Notes under the pieces: model-generated | The model's database searches: none | The model's input: only the letters and a program-made list of their open reading frames with translations | Told to the model about the DNA's origin: nothing | Position numbers and translations under genes: made by a program | Source: Strongylocentrotus droebachiensis | Lineage: Eukaryota; Echinodermata; Echinoidea; Camarodonta; Strongylocentrotidae | Direction: 5' to 3' | DNA: 64,000 nucleotides | NCBI GenBank assembly: GCA_035222895.1 | Contig: JAVYIG010000038.1 | Coordinates: 1 to 64,000, forward strand | Shown here: positions 1 through 9,705 of the stretch, piece after piece | How positions within the stretch are numbered: the stretch's first letter is position 1 | How the letters are laid out: every line of letters starts with the position of its first letter

Positions 1-71
1 AGATCATGCACCCCTCCTGTTCTACCTAGCCTATAGCTCGATCTCCTCTTTTTACCCCTCCCCATTTCCCC

Positions 72-188
72 CTAATCTGCCAGCGTCATATCCTCCGACT
101 TTGCCTCCTCCTCTTTCTCTTTTCCCTCAGAGTTTGCCTCCTCCTCGACCAGCCCAATCTTTCTTTTGTTCTTCTTCCGACTCGGCAT
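72..188 (-). CDS. Small Lys/Glu-rich ORF, possible exon of an acidic-repeat family member
   Basis: An ATG at 188-186 opens a 38-codon frame ending in TAG at 74-72. It starts MPSRKKNKRKIGLVEEE and continues with further KEKEEEAKSE-type residues. The Glu/Lys/Ala composition resembles the acidic protein encoded at 2982-5454, and it lies downstream, on the same strand, of a broken head fragment of that family (526-1138). No acceptor site is clearly visible, so it could be a stand-alone short ORF, a remnant exon or chance. Function unknown. Confidence 0.22.
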   Translation of the reverse strand: MPSRKKNKRKIGLVEEEANSEGKEKEEEAKSEDMTLAD

Positions 189-525
189 TCGATTCTTCCC
201 GCTTTTTTTTCCCCTCCTTTGCTTTGTTCACATGATTTTCCGTTCATTCTTTGCTTATTTTGAAATTAGGATATGTACTCTCTTACGACCTGCATTTATA
301 CAAACTGGTAATTATAGTACTTTATCATTTTTATAATATCTATGTCATTTCTGTCTACTTAATCATTGAATTTCATATTCAACATGTTTAAGTCGTATAT
401 CAGTTAATGAGGGGAGCCTTGATTCAGAAGTTTATTTTATTTTGGTGATCCCCAGGTATAAGCTGATGTTTCATTTCTGTTGTTATTGTAAATGTTAGTT
501 TTCTTGTATTCTTTGTTCTAAATTG

Positions 526-1138
526 TTAAACTATTTCGTGCTCCTGGAAATGGAAATAAAGAAGAAATGAAATAATTCTGTCATCGGTGCTGCTGTTTTT
601 TTTTAAATACTGTAGAACCAAGGAGTTACTATACCCAGTGGCGGATCCAGGGGGGGGGGGGGCCGGGGGGCCCGGCCCCCCCCCCCCCCTCCTTGAGAAA
701 AAAAAAATCATGTAAAATCACGTGATTTTTACCTTTTTTGGGGGTTGGGCCCCCCCCCCCCCCTGGCGCTCAAGGGGGGGGGGGGTGCAAATTGAAAAAT
801 TTTCGAGGACCAAAAAAAAAAAATGTGCTCACTACCCCCCCCCCCCCCCCACTGAGCGACTTTTCGGCCGGCACAAACAAAAAAAAAAAAAAAAAAAAAT
901 TGTGCTCACTACCCCCCCCCTCCCCCCCACCCCCCCCCCACCCCCCCACCCCCCCCCCCCCCCCTCCCCCCCAACTGAGCGACTTTTCGGCCGGCGCGAT
1001 TTTCAAATTTTCGGGAGCAAACAAAAATGAAAAAAGTTGGGCCCCCTCCCCTAAGAAATCCTGGATCCGCGCCTGACTATAGCCTACCTGCATATCACTC
1101 AGGTACAGGTATTCGCCGTAGACGGCGCGTTTGCTCAC
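526..1138 (-). pseudogene. Broken head fragment of the acidic-repeat family, split by a hAT-type MITE
   Basis: Reading the minus strand, 1129-1076 encodes AVYGEYLYLSDMQVGYS. After removing the inserted element at 636-1075, the same frame continues through 635-526 with NSLVLQYLKKNSSTDDRII and then a stop. The intact gene on the other strand reads FSEYIYLNDIQTSQ, then QYLQKKGAELTTDEEEII, so the match covers about 30 residues on both sides of the insertion with conservative changes. No start codon, acidic repeat or basic tail is joined to it in frame. I read it as a dead, inverted paralogue fragment. The match was aligned by eye. Confidence 0.5.
636..1075. mobile_element. hAT-type MITE, copy 1 (440 bp, low complexity interior)
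   Basis: The ends are imperfect inverted repeats (CAGTGGCGGATCCAGG at the left, CCTGGATCCGCGCCTG at the right). They are flanked by near-identical 8-bp direct repeats: ACTATACC at 628-635 and ACTATAGC at 1076-1083. Eight-base duplications are typical of hAT transposons. The interior is long G, C and A runs with a repeated motif CTGAGCGACTTTTCGGCCGGC and no transposase, so it is non-autonomous. A second copy lies at 51870-52093. Assembly of the homopolymer runs may be unreliable. Confidence 0.75.
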
Positions 1139-1259
1139 AATTTAATGCAGGAACAACTCGGTTCAGTGGCGAGCATGTATTTACAGAGGGACATTGGGGC
1201 ACGGACCGCCAATCGAGTGTGGATTTTTTTTTTATAAAAAGAGAGACAATAGAGGAAAG

Positions 1260-2440
1260 CGAGAAAATGAAAGGGAGAATGGAACAAGGAGGAGGATATG
1301 AAGGCAGATGAGGAGGAAGAATGAGAGGATATATGAGATGAAGGCATGCAGAGGTGGAGGAGAAGTTGAAGGCAGAAAAGGAGTTGAAGGTAGGGGAGGG
1401 GACGAAGGCAGCTAGGAGGAGGAGGAGGAAGAAGAGGGATAGGATTTATGAAATGAAGGCAGAGGAGGAAGAGCGGTTAAAGGTAGAGGTGTCGTGGTCG
1501 AGTGGATACGTCGACGGACTGTCGATCGTCAGGTCCGCGGCACGAATGTCTTTTGGCAAGACATTGATCTACATTTGCCACACTCAACCCAGGTGATGTA
1601 AATGGGTACCTGGCAGGAATTGATTCCTTGAAATGCTAAAGCACCTCGGGGTAATAATCGGGGCAGTGCCAGGAGCGTCACAGAGTGACGGACACGTGCG
1701 CTTGATAAAAAGCCACCATTATTATTATTATTATTATAATATAAAGAAGGCAGAGGAGGATATTATTATGAAGGACGAGGACGAGGACAAGAGAGATGCG
1801 ATGAAAGTAGAGGAGGAGGAGTCGAAGTAAGAGGAGGATATATAAGAAGGCAGAGGAGGGGGAGGAGGAGCGTGGAGAAGATGAAGACAGAGGAGGAGGA
1901 GTCAAAGTCAGAGGAAGATATATTAAGAAGGAGGAGATGAAGGCAGAGGAGAATGAGATGAAGACAGAGAAGAAGGAGATGAAGGCAGAGGAGGGGGGAT
2001 CAGAAGGCAGAGAAGGAGGTGGAAGATGAGAAGGCAGAGACCGTCTAGGAGGAGGAGATGAAGGCAGATTAGTAGGATGAGTCAAAGCAAGAGGAGGAGC
2101 TGTCATTTGTTTTGGTGGAAGAGGCTAAAATTACAGAGGAAGACGATTAACTGCAAGGCAAGGTGAAGATCAAGTTGAAGATAGAGAAGGATTCAGAAAT
2201 GAAGGAGGATTTAATAAAGTTTGCTAAAAACCTTCTGGAATGAGATGTGGATAGAGAAGATGAAGGAAAAACGGCAAAAGCAGATGGAGGAGGAAGAGGG
2301 TACACATTAAATGGAAGAGGTGTTGGTGGAGATAAAGGAAGAAGATGGGAAGAACAAAAGTGTTCGAGATAACAAAGATCAGGCTGTTGTAACTGGATGA
2401 AGACGTGTCCCTTTCATCTAACGGCGAAAGGAAGGAAAAC
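1260..2440 (+). pseudogene. Decayed tandem copy of the acidic-repeat gene
   Basis: The stretch is full of GAGGAGGAG-ATGAAGGCAGA units like those of the intact gene downstream, but frames are broken by many stops and indels. Its distal part (about 2130-2395) aligns with the unique tail of the intact gene (5085-5390): GAGGCTAA-A-TACAGAGGAAGAC, then GAGTTTGCTGA versus AAGTTTGCTAA, and finally a shared run AACAAAGATCAGGCTGTTG at about 2370 and 5360. The copy then diverges before the WWKLFCC tail. A GA-rich tract follows each copy (2517-2570 and 5602-5756), so the duplicated unit may include the downstream flank. A SINE interrupts it at 1484-1743. Clearly a pseudogene. Confidence 0.7.
1484..1743 (+). 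mobile_element. tRNA-derived SINE inserted in the acidic pseudogene
   Basis: It starts GAGGTGTCGTGGTCGAGTGG, a tRNA-like head with box A. It continues with TTTTGGCAAGACATTGATCT and CCACACTCAACCCAGG, matching the better preserved copy at 41309-41660, and ends in an ATT-rich tail. The box B region is damaged. Its position inside the GAG-repeat pseudogene shows it landed after or during decay of that copy. Confidence 0.75.
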
Positions 2441-2516
2441 AAAGAAGAAAACAAAAGAGTGAGAAAGAGACATAGAGAGTAAGAGACATTATAGGACAGA
2501 GGGGGAGGGAGAGGTA

Positions 2517-2531
2517 GATAATAGAGAGAGA

Positions 2532-2569
<38 letters not shown>

Positions 2570-2570
2570 T
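2517..2570. repeat. (GA)n microsatellite
   Basis: Nearly pure GA/GAG tract. It sits just beyond the decayed acidic copy, like the GA tract after the intact copy. Confidence 0.9.
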
Positions 2571-2579
2571 AGGAGGAAA

Positions 2580-2981
2580 AGAACGTAAGAAGTTCCGTTC
2601 GGTATCATCCTGACATGTAGTAAAAACTTGTATGAGTTTTATATGTAAAAGGTGATTTCAAGATCATACAGACTGATTACGCAACATTCCCATTAACGGC
2701 AAAATTATAACTTTGAAATCAAGGCATTTATTATTGTGAACCCCTTTCAACTTTCTTGAATAAAAGCGCGCAACGTTGTCCTTTTGAAACTTTTAAGACA
2801 ACTTACTGCGCTCAATTGTGACGTAATGGATGCTCCGTTGCGCATGCGTCATGATCCGCATAGTTACAAAGTTACCTTTTTATCATTATTGATGTTATCG
2901 CTTTAAAGCTATAACATAGTAGCATCTCTTCTGAATATATCAGAATATTTGTCTAATTGTCTTTGATTTGAATCTTTCATC
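2580..2981 (+). promoter_or_regulatory. Probable promoter and 5' leader of the acidic-repeat gene
   Basis: This unique stretch separates the GA tract from the ATG at 2982. It contains an AT-rich CTTTAAAGCTATAACATAG at about 2900-2920, which could serve as a weak TATA-like site, and CATTATTGATG. No CCAAT or GC box was recognised. The call rests on position only. Confidence 0.3.
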
Positions 2982-5454
2982 ATGAGTGACGAACGTAAGT
3001 CCTATCTAGAAAACACGTCGATATCATACAACTAGAATAATTTATTGCGATATGTTTTTCTTCATGATTTAGGTTAAAAATCAATATCATAATTATGCAA
3101 CTTCAAAATAACCTTGCGTATTTTTAAATACAGACAGTGATCTTTAGAAGACAAGCGTTAGTTTTAATAGACTCCTACTCCTGTACGTTTCCTATACTAA
3201 GTCTAAATCTTTTAAATTGCTTCGATATTGTATCGCACCATGATTGTGTACAAGTAATTTTTTGGATATCACTTCTCATATTAATTTGTATGTATGAATT
3301 GTTTTACTCTCATTAATGATGTTGTCATGTATTTAGTAAAAAAATACAAAAACATTTCTGGGAATTAAATAAGCTTTGAAACTTAGAATACAAAGACTGA
3401 TGAAAAAAATCCATTACACATTTTTCCAAAATGTTCAAATTTCAAATTAAAGCGGATGTAGAAAATCGTTTGCATAATTATTAAAGTCGTATTGAAATCC
3501 TTGAAACTAAAATACTTGATGGTCGCTGTTAATTTTGGATACAAAATATATGATGTATCATACGATATCATGATATTGGTCTTCTCCAATTTGTTTTCAT
3601 TATTCAGCAAATCGAGTAGTTCCTAGATTTCAGCACGAGTTGGCAGAGACTCTTGCCTTCAGTGAGTATATCTATCTGAATGACATTCAGACAAGCCAGA
3701 TAAACGAGTTTGTCCAGTATCTCCAAAAGAAAGGCGCAGAGCTGACGACCGATGAGGAGGAAATCATACACGAGATGGAAGCAAAGGAAGCGGTAGAATG
3801 GGAGGAGGAGCTGAAGGCAGAGGAGGAGCAGCTGGAGGCAGAGGAGGAGGAGATGAAGGCAGAGGAGGAGGAGATGAAGGCAGACGACGAGGAGGAGTTG
3901 AAGACAGAGGAGGAGGAGGAGGAGGCAGAGGAGGAGCAGCTGGAGGCAGATGAGGAGGAGATGAATGCAGATGAGGAGGAGGAGATGAAGGCAGATGAGG
4001 AGGAGATGAAGGCAAGGGAGGAGGAGTTGAAGACAGAGGAGGAGGAGGAGGCAGAGGAGGAGCAGCTGGAGGCAGAGGAGGAGGAGGAGATGAAGGCAGA
4101 TGAGGAGGAGGAGATGAAGGCAGACGAGGAGGAGTTGAAGACAGAGGAGGAGGAGGAAGAGGCAGAGGAGGAGGAGCTGGAGGCAGATGAGGAGGAGTTG
4201 AAGGCAGATGAGGAGTTGAAGGCAGAGGAGGAGGAGCTGAAAGCAGTGGAGGAGGTAAAGGCAGAGGAGGAGCAGCTGGAGGCAGAGGAGGAGGAGATAA
4301 AGGCAGATGAGGAGGAGGAGATGAAGGCAGACGAGGAGGAGTTGAAGGCAGAGGAGGAGGAGGAGGCAGAGGAGGAGCAGCTGGAGGCAAAGGAGGAGGA
4401 GATGAAGGCAGATGAGGAGGAGGAGATGAAGGCAGACGAGGAGGAGTTGAAGGCAGAGGAGGAGGAGGAGGCGAAGGCAGAGGAGGAGCAGCTGGAGGCA
4501 GAGGAGGAGGAGATGAACGCAGCCGACGAGGAGGAGATGAAGCTTAAGGCAGACGAGGAGGAGTTGAAGGCAGAGGAGGAGGAGGAGCTGAAAGCAGTGG
4601 AGGAGGTTAAAGCAGAGGAGGAGCAGTTGGAGGCAGAGGAGGAGCAGCTGGAGGCAAAGGAGGAGGAGATGCAGGCAGATAAGGAGGAGTTGAAGGCAGA
4701 GGAGGAAGAGATGCAGGCAGATAAGGAGGAGGAGCTGGAGGCAGATGAGGAGGAGTTGAAGGCGGATGAGGATTTGAAGGCAGAGGAGGAGGAGGTGAAA
4801 GCAGAGGAGGTGAAGGCAGAGGAAGAGGAGCTGGAGGCAGAGAAGGAGCAGCTGGAGGCAGAGAAGGAGGAGTTGAAGGCGGATGAGGAGTTGAAGGCAG
4901 AGGAGGAGGAGGTGAAAGCAGAGGAGATGCAGGCAGACGAGGAGGAGGAGCTAAAAGCAGAGGGGGTGAAGGCAGAGGAGGAGGAGATGAACTCAGAGGA
5001 GGAGAAGATAAAGGCCGAGGAGGATTTGAAGGCAGAGGAGGAGGAGATGAAGGCGGTGGAGGAGCCGGCAATCACTTTGGGTGCGGAGGCTAAGGTCACA
5101 GAGGAAGACAGAGAGTTAGAGGACGAGAAGATAGTGAAGCTGTCAGAAATGACGGAGGACTTAAGAGAGTTTGCTGACACCTTGTGGAATGAAACGCGGA
5201 TGGAGAAGATGAAGATGAAGAAGGGGCAAATACAGAAGGATGAAAAGATCATTAACGAAATGAAAAAGGTATTGGAGGGAATACAAGAGGCCAATGACTT
5301 CAAAGAGGAGAGGAAGATAAATGTAAAGAATGAAGATAGGAAGAAGGAGAGTGATCAAGATAACAAAGATCAGGCTGTTGTAACTGGAAGGAGACAAAAG
5401 TGGTGGAAACTGTTTTGCTGTTTTGGTTGGAGGAGGCGCCGCAGGCGTTCTTGA
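2982..5454 (+). CDS. Acidic Glu/Lys/Ala-repeat protein with a Cys-Cys/poly-Arg tail (two exons, unrecognised family)
   Basis: Exon 1 is 2982-2994 (ATGAGTGACGAAC, then donor GTAAGT); exon 2 is 3608-5454 after acceptor TTATTCAG. The phase-1 join gives MSDEPNRVVPRFQHELAETL and a 619-residue frame (1860 nt with TGA). I prefer this over a non-ATG start at 3640 because donor, acceptor, phase and ATG all agree. Residues 1-60 are a non-repetitive head (SEYIYLNDIQ, QYLQKKGAEL). About 64-488 are heptad-like xKAEEEE/xKADEEE/QLEAEEE units, likely long charged helix. About 489-619 is a unique tail with LREFADTLWNETRMEK, then basic residues and WWKLFCCFGW followed by six Arg and Ser. Two Cys next to aromatic and basic residues could be palmitoylated and hold the end at a membrane; that is inference. 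I know no family for it. A broken tandem copy and an inverted fragment lie upstream. Confidence 0.65.
3797..5060 (+). repeat. In-frame coding minisatellite, polypurine GAG/AAG/GCA
   Basis: About 1.26 kb of near-pure purine coding strand built from 18-27-base units such as GAGGAGGAGATGAAGGCAGA. Larger blocks of roughly 110-130 bases recur (MKADEEEEMKADEEELK then EEEEEAEEEQLEA). Stops are absent throughout despite length variation, so unit gain and loss is constrained to keep frame. The opposite strand is also open as a poly-Ser reading, which is a shadow of the composition. Confidence 0.85.
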
Positions 5455-5506
5455 GACTTAAATGGAGACTTATGTCATGATCATTGAAATTGTACATAAA
5501 ATTGTA

Positions 5507-5512
5507 AATAAA
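5507..5512 (+). terminator. Polyadenylation signal of the acidic-repeat gene
   Basis: AATAAA 53 bases after the stop codon, within an AT-rich segment (TTGTAAATAAATTGTAAATA). Position and sequence fit a short 3' UTR. Confidence 0.55.
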
Positions 5513-5601
5513 TTGTAAATATAAATTGACTTCTGAGGACTGTTTGACATAGTTTGATTCACTATTGGAAAATGGGGAGTGGGAGAATCTTGCAACTACA
5601 C

Positions 5602-5756
5602 TGAGAGAAAGAGAGAGAGAGAGAGAAAGGGGGGGGGGGGGGGGTGAGAAAAGAACAGAACAGTGAGAGATTGAGATCGAGATCGAGTCAGATATGGCAA
5701 CATAAACAGGAAGAGAGAGAGAGAGAGGAAGAGAGAGAGAGAGAGAGAGAGAAATA
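5602..5756. repeat. GA-rich microsatellite cluster with a G run
   Basis: Two GA blocks (5602-5630 and about 5711-5752) separated by a run of Gs and unique bases including GAGATCGAGATCGAG. Mirrors the GA tract after the decayed copy. Confidence 0.85.
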
Positions 5757-5944
5757 GGTGCAGTTGCCACATGCTTGTCATCCAATCGATGTTGGTGAAA
5801 TGACAGTCAAAATAAATCAATAAAGAAAAAAAAAGTAAACAAAATAATTAAGTGCCCAATAACCAAGTGCTCATTTGTTCTCTTTAACAAAGTGCCCTTT
5901 TAAAACATTTTAAAAAGCTGCAACTATATAAAGTCAATAAAATA

Positions 5945-6175
5945 CTATTTTCAAAGGTTCAACATCCTTTGAAACTGTCGACAACTTTAAGGCGCATCTT
6001 AAACCATTTCTTTTAAAAAACGAGAGAAAGTATGTTGAGCATATCTCACTCTTCTTATGTTACTCTTCTTATGTTACCCTATCAACATTTGCTTCTTACT
6101 CTTTCTTACAGCGCATAGAGACATATTGTGATATGCGCTATATAAGTACGGTATATTATTATTATAATTTCTTTT
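5945..6175 (+). mobile_element. 5'-truncated CR1-like LINE 3' end
   Basis: One frame reads FKGSTSFETVDNFKAHLKPF, like the end of LINE reverse transcriptases (compare VNLFKTSLKTHLFK near 18.95 kb). It is followed by a 3' UTR ending in GCGCATAGAGACATATTGTG, ATGCGCTATATAAG and an ATT repeat. This tail resembles those of the complete LINE at 18.75-22.7 kb and of the SINEs. Only the last about 230 bases remain, as usual for 5'-truncated copies. Confidence 0.55.
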
Positions 6176-7192
6176 GGTTGCCAAGCTAAATTCCTCTAAT
6201 AAACATGTCTATTCATTCTTCATTTTGCCTCCTTCCATTTTTTTCATAGACCCGTTTACTGATCAATTTATGTACGTTTCTCCAGAAATCCTTGCTATCA
6301 ATTATTTAATTGATATATGCTATGCATAATGGCACCTCTATGGAGGGAATCCACTTTGCACACTTTGGTTGCTGCTTTGTCTGACAAGCCTCACGCAAGC
6401 TTTTGAGTAGTCAAAAGAAACTTTTGTTCAAGATATGAGTATAATTAATAAACAGGTCTACCGAGGGACAGACATAAAAAACAATAAGACAAATTTCTAT
6501 TCATTTTCGAACTGACACATTACTCGCTTCTTTAGCAGTTGGGTTAAATAAACTCATAATCATTAAGGTTATTCTCTAAATGTATTCCAGTCCTTCCCTA
6601 ACTTGAGTTGAATGACTAGTATGAATTATAAACAAGTATCTGACAAAAATCTTTAACCTAATTGTGAAATGAAAACTAGGAAATAGAAATATAGATATAA
6701 AGGCAATGCAAATACACATGAGATTTATTTGTGTAGGTTTTAATGTAAATTTTTATTTTCACACAATGATTTGAATACTTACACTTGTTAAAGTTTAGAC
6801 AAGGGAATTTCAGTTATTATCGGAATGAACATATCCATGTGATTTCATAATTACATTTGGTCATAAAGTTACTGATATTACTTACATTTATTACAGGGCA
6901 ATTAAGTTCAGATACTTGAAAATATTGTTTTGAATGTTTCCCATGAACAAAGTTAAAGAATGTTCTCTTTAATTTCCTGGGCAATTATAATCAAAGTGAC
7001 CTGAATCTATAATTTTACTTCCTTTTTCCCCCCATCTCAGTTTAGTACTGTATAATAAAAGAAAGTGTTTAATAAACACATCATTGAGTTAATAGTTTAG
7101 GACAAAACTGTGGAATGTGTCCCTTGTCCACATATTTCATTAAAAGATGAAGAACCTCTTGATATGACTATTGTATAATGGTGCTTTCTGGT
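6176..7192. other. No gene recognised
   Basis: AT-rich intergenic sequence. I see no splice-compatible ORF, tandem repeat or element ends here. Confidence 0.5.
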
Positions 7193-7425
7193 ACAGTCAA
7201 ACCTGCTTTAGTGACCACCTGTATAGAAAGACCACATTTTGTGTTTCCCTTGAAAATGGTTTCTCATTGAAACATGTATTAAAGGAACCACATTTTTCAT
7301 TTCCCCTTGAAAATCAGTTCGCACTGAAACGTATACTAAAGGAAACTGTACATAAAGACCACCTGCATATAAAGACTAATTTCTTGTCTTCTTTGTTTGG
7401 TCTTTATATACAGGTTTCACTTTAT
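7193..7425. mobile_element. MITE with CAGTCAAACCTGC ends (family 'ACCTGC'), copy 1
   Basis: Begins ACAGTCAAACCTGCTTTAGTGACCACC and ends GGTCTTTATATACAGGTTTCACT, imperfect inverted ends with internal repeats of AAAGACCAC and TTTCCCTTGAAAAT. Likely flanked by TA, which would fit a mariner/Tc1-type target. Related copies are at 12206-13133 (interrupted), about 17330-17580 (diverged) and 35471-35652. Non-coding. Confidence 0.6.
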
Positions 7426-7429
7426 TAGT

Positions 7430-8586
7430 GTTTATTTTTTAACATGCAGGAATGTGTTTGTGGTACACATGTAGTACAATCTGCATTGTTATAGGCACCT
7501 GTGTGATGACATTACACCATCAATATCACATACATGTACAATACCAATTCAATAGACTTTGCATTTGACTAGAATAATTGTTCATATTCAAATAAAATAC
7601 TGGTAATATTATTTCTTAGAAAAGTCATCCTTTATTCACAGGGCAGGGATGGATAAATTTAAGAGTGAAGGATTTAAAAAAAACACACAAAAATAACCAA
7701 AAAACAAACAAAAATAACCTTGATAGGCCCATAACACATGAAATGAAATGCTGCATTGTTGCATGAAATAAATTACACAAATATGTACAATACAGTTAGA
7801 AATATAAAAAATAAATAGAAATATTTGTACAAAATTCAAGTATGTATAAGTCAAAACTCCTCTCTCAAAGAATATTTACAGTCTCTAAAATATGTTACAA
7901 AGGCATACAAATGTACAATTCTAAGCATCTCGTCATTTACACATATTTTACATTTTTAAAACACATTGATAGGTATGTACATGTAGGTGGGTATGACCAC
8001 ATATGGCAGGTTAAGACATCTGAAATTATCTTAGCAAGTTTTAAAAGAGCTAAAAACTATAAATACAGTTATCTCAGCATGACTTTGGAAGTGTTAATAA
8101 CATGTTTTGCATTGTTTGGTCAAAAAAATTGATTTGACCTGGGGAAAACTTGACTTGTGCGACTTTGAATTATGCAGAGTTAACTGATCATTTAAACTTA
8201 ACCCTCCTGCAAGAATTACATTCATTTAACAAATATTTATTGTTAAACTGATTTCCAGCTACGATCATATATTCTCAATCCATTATACCAACCTCTTAAA
8301 AGACCAAAAATGATTTTGACTAATGTTTTGATTAAATACAGGTTTAAAAAAAAAAAAAAATCAAAGTTTTAAGCTGCATGAAATGTACGACACAGAATTT
8401 AGATGTTCACTATTGATAAAATTCAGAGTTTCTTAAATATATCCTCACAAAGTACTTCAAAAACTTCCATTAGAGAATAAACAGAACAAATATTAATAGA
8501 CCAACACCTAAAACACAGCAAACTGAATTGCCTTATATTTTACAGAAAGTGAAAGAGATAGGGGAGAAAGAGACAGAGAGAGAGAA

Positions 8587-8628
<42 letters not shown>

Positions 8629-9530
8629 TTTACTTTCCCTCATTGTCTTTCTTTAGTTTCTTTACAACGTATTATTCTGTCATACCTCTTCCCTACACCC
8701 TTTTTTCTTCCTTGCTGCCTTCTTATCTCTTCGTGACATAATTATTTGTGTTCCCTCTCGTTGTGCCTTGGCGCATTTTATTTTGACACATAAAAATAAT
8801 ATTTTACAAAGTCAAACAAAATTATTACTTGACAAAGCCCTAAGGGTGAAAATTTGTAAAACATTTTTTAAATGTATGGAGCATCATCATTTGTTGAATT
8901 TTTTTGGGTGTACATATATATATATATATATATAGGCAGAGAGAGATTCAATACTGTTACAGTCAATACTGGAAAAATACATTTACCACATAACTACCCA
9001 ATCTTTCTAGATTCAAGATTCATATACAAATAGAATACTTTTAAATGAAGGTTCTGTCATTAACTACAGGAATAGCACACTCAAGATTGCCAAAGCAGTC
9101 AAAATCTGGGCATGGAAGTAGGAGAATAATCAATATAAATACACTACATAAACAGCTTCTAATACTACAGTTCACAAATAATCAACAGATTTAAAACACC
9201 AACGCACCAGAGAAAATACAGGTAACTTGGTATGCAATATCAGAAAATAAATAAGAACAGTTGATTGCCATCGACATTATAAAAGATTGATTGAATATTG
9301 CATTAAACAAACATGTATACGCATCACGTCACAACAGACATTGCAGAAACTATTTAACATCACTATACTAGTATAGTATAGACATTACCACATATATATA
9401 TTATTTATTAAAACAAATTATTACACAGTTTGTGACATTAAATCATTCAGAGAACTGGGAGTTGACAACTGGCCTTCCAAAATCAGTTGGTTCAGTAAAA
9501 CCAGGTTTAAATCAGAACAAATCTAATAAC
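7430..9530. other. AT-rich intergenic DNA with (TA)n tracts
   Basis: No gene recognised. Pure TA runs lie at about 8589-8627 and 8915-8935, the first preceded by GA repeats. This region is downstream of the CEP128 stop on the minus strand, so part could be a long 3' UTR if the near polyadenylation signal is skipped. Confidence 0.5.
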
Positions 9531-9534
9531 ATGG

Positions 9535-9705
9535 GCCGACGTGTTTGATCAGAGCCCCGTCTCTTAATCGCAAATAATTTGTGATTGATATCAATCGCAG
9601 CTATGTACATAAGAGATAGGAGACTGCAAACTTGCGATTGATTGGGGGACTTGCGTTTGATTTGGATCAATCGCAACTCTTTATGAGACGACGGCCCTGG
9701 TGTTC
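9535..9705. mobile_element. Short inverted-repeat element containing ATCAATCGCA
   Basis: Contains AGAGCCCCGTCTCTTAATCGC, GATATCAATCGCAGCTATG and, near the far end, the partly inverted ATCAATCGCAACTCTTTATG and GAGACGACGGCCCTG. The piece GATATCAATCGCAACTATGA at about 35695 is a second partial copy. Folds on itself; non-coding. Confidence 0.45.

Noticed and set aside
722-1076. Pro/Gly-rich frames near 0.7-1.1 kb
   Set aside because: They read through the homopolymer interior of a MITE.
3764-5071. Pro-rich frames antisense to the acidic repeat
   Set aside because: Another composition shadow of the same polypurine tract.
3687-5303. Long open minus-strand frame rich in Ser opposite the acidic gene
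   Set aside because: It is the complement of GAG/GCA repeats; it has no independent start, splice or unique domain, and the plus-strand frame has a structured gene model.
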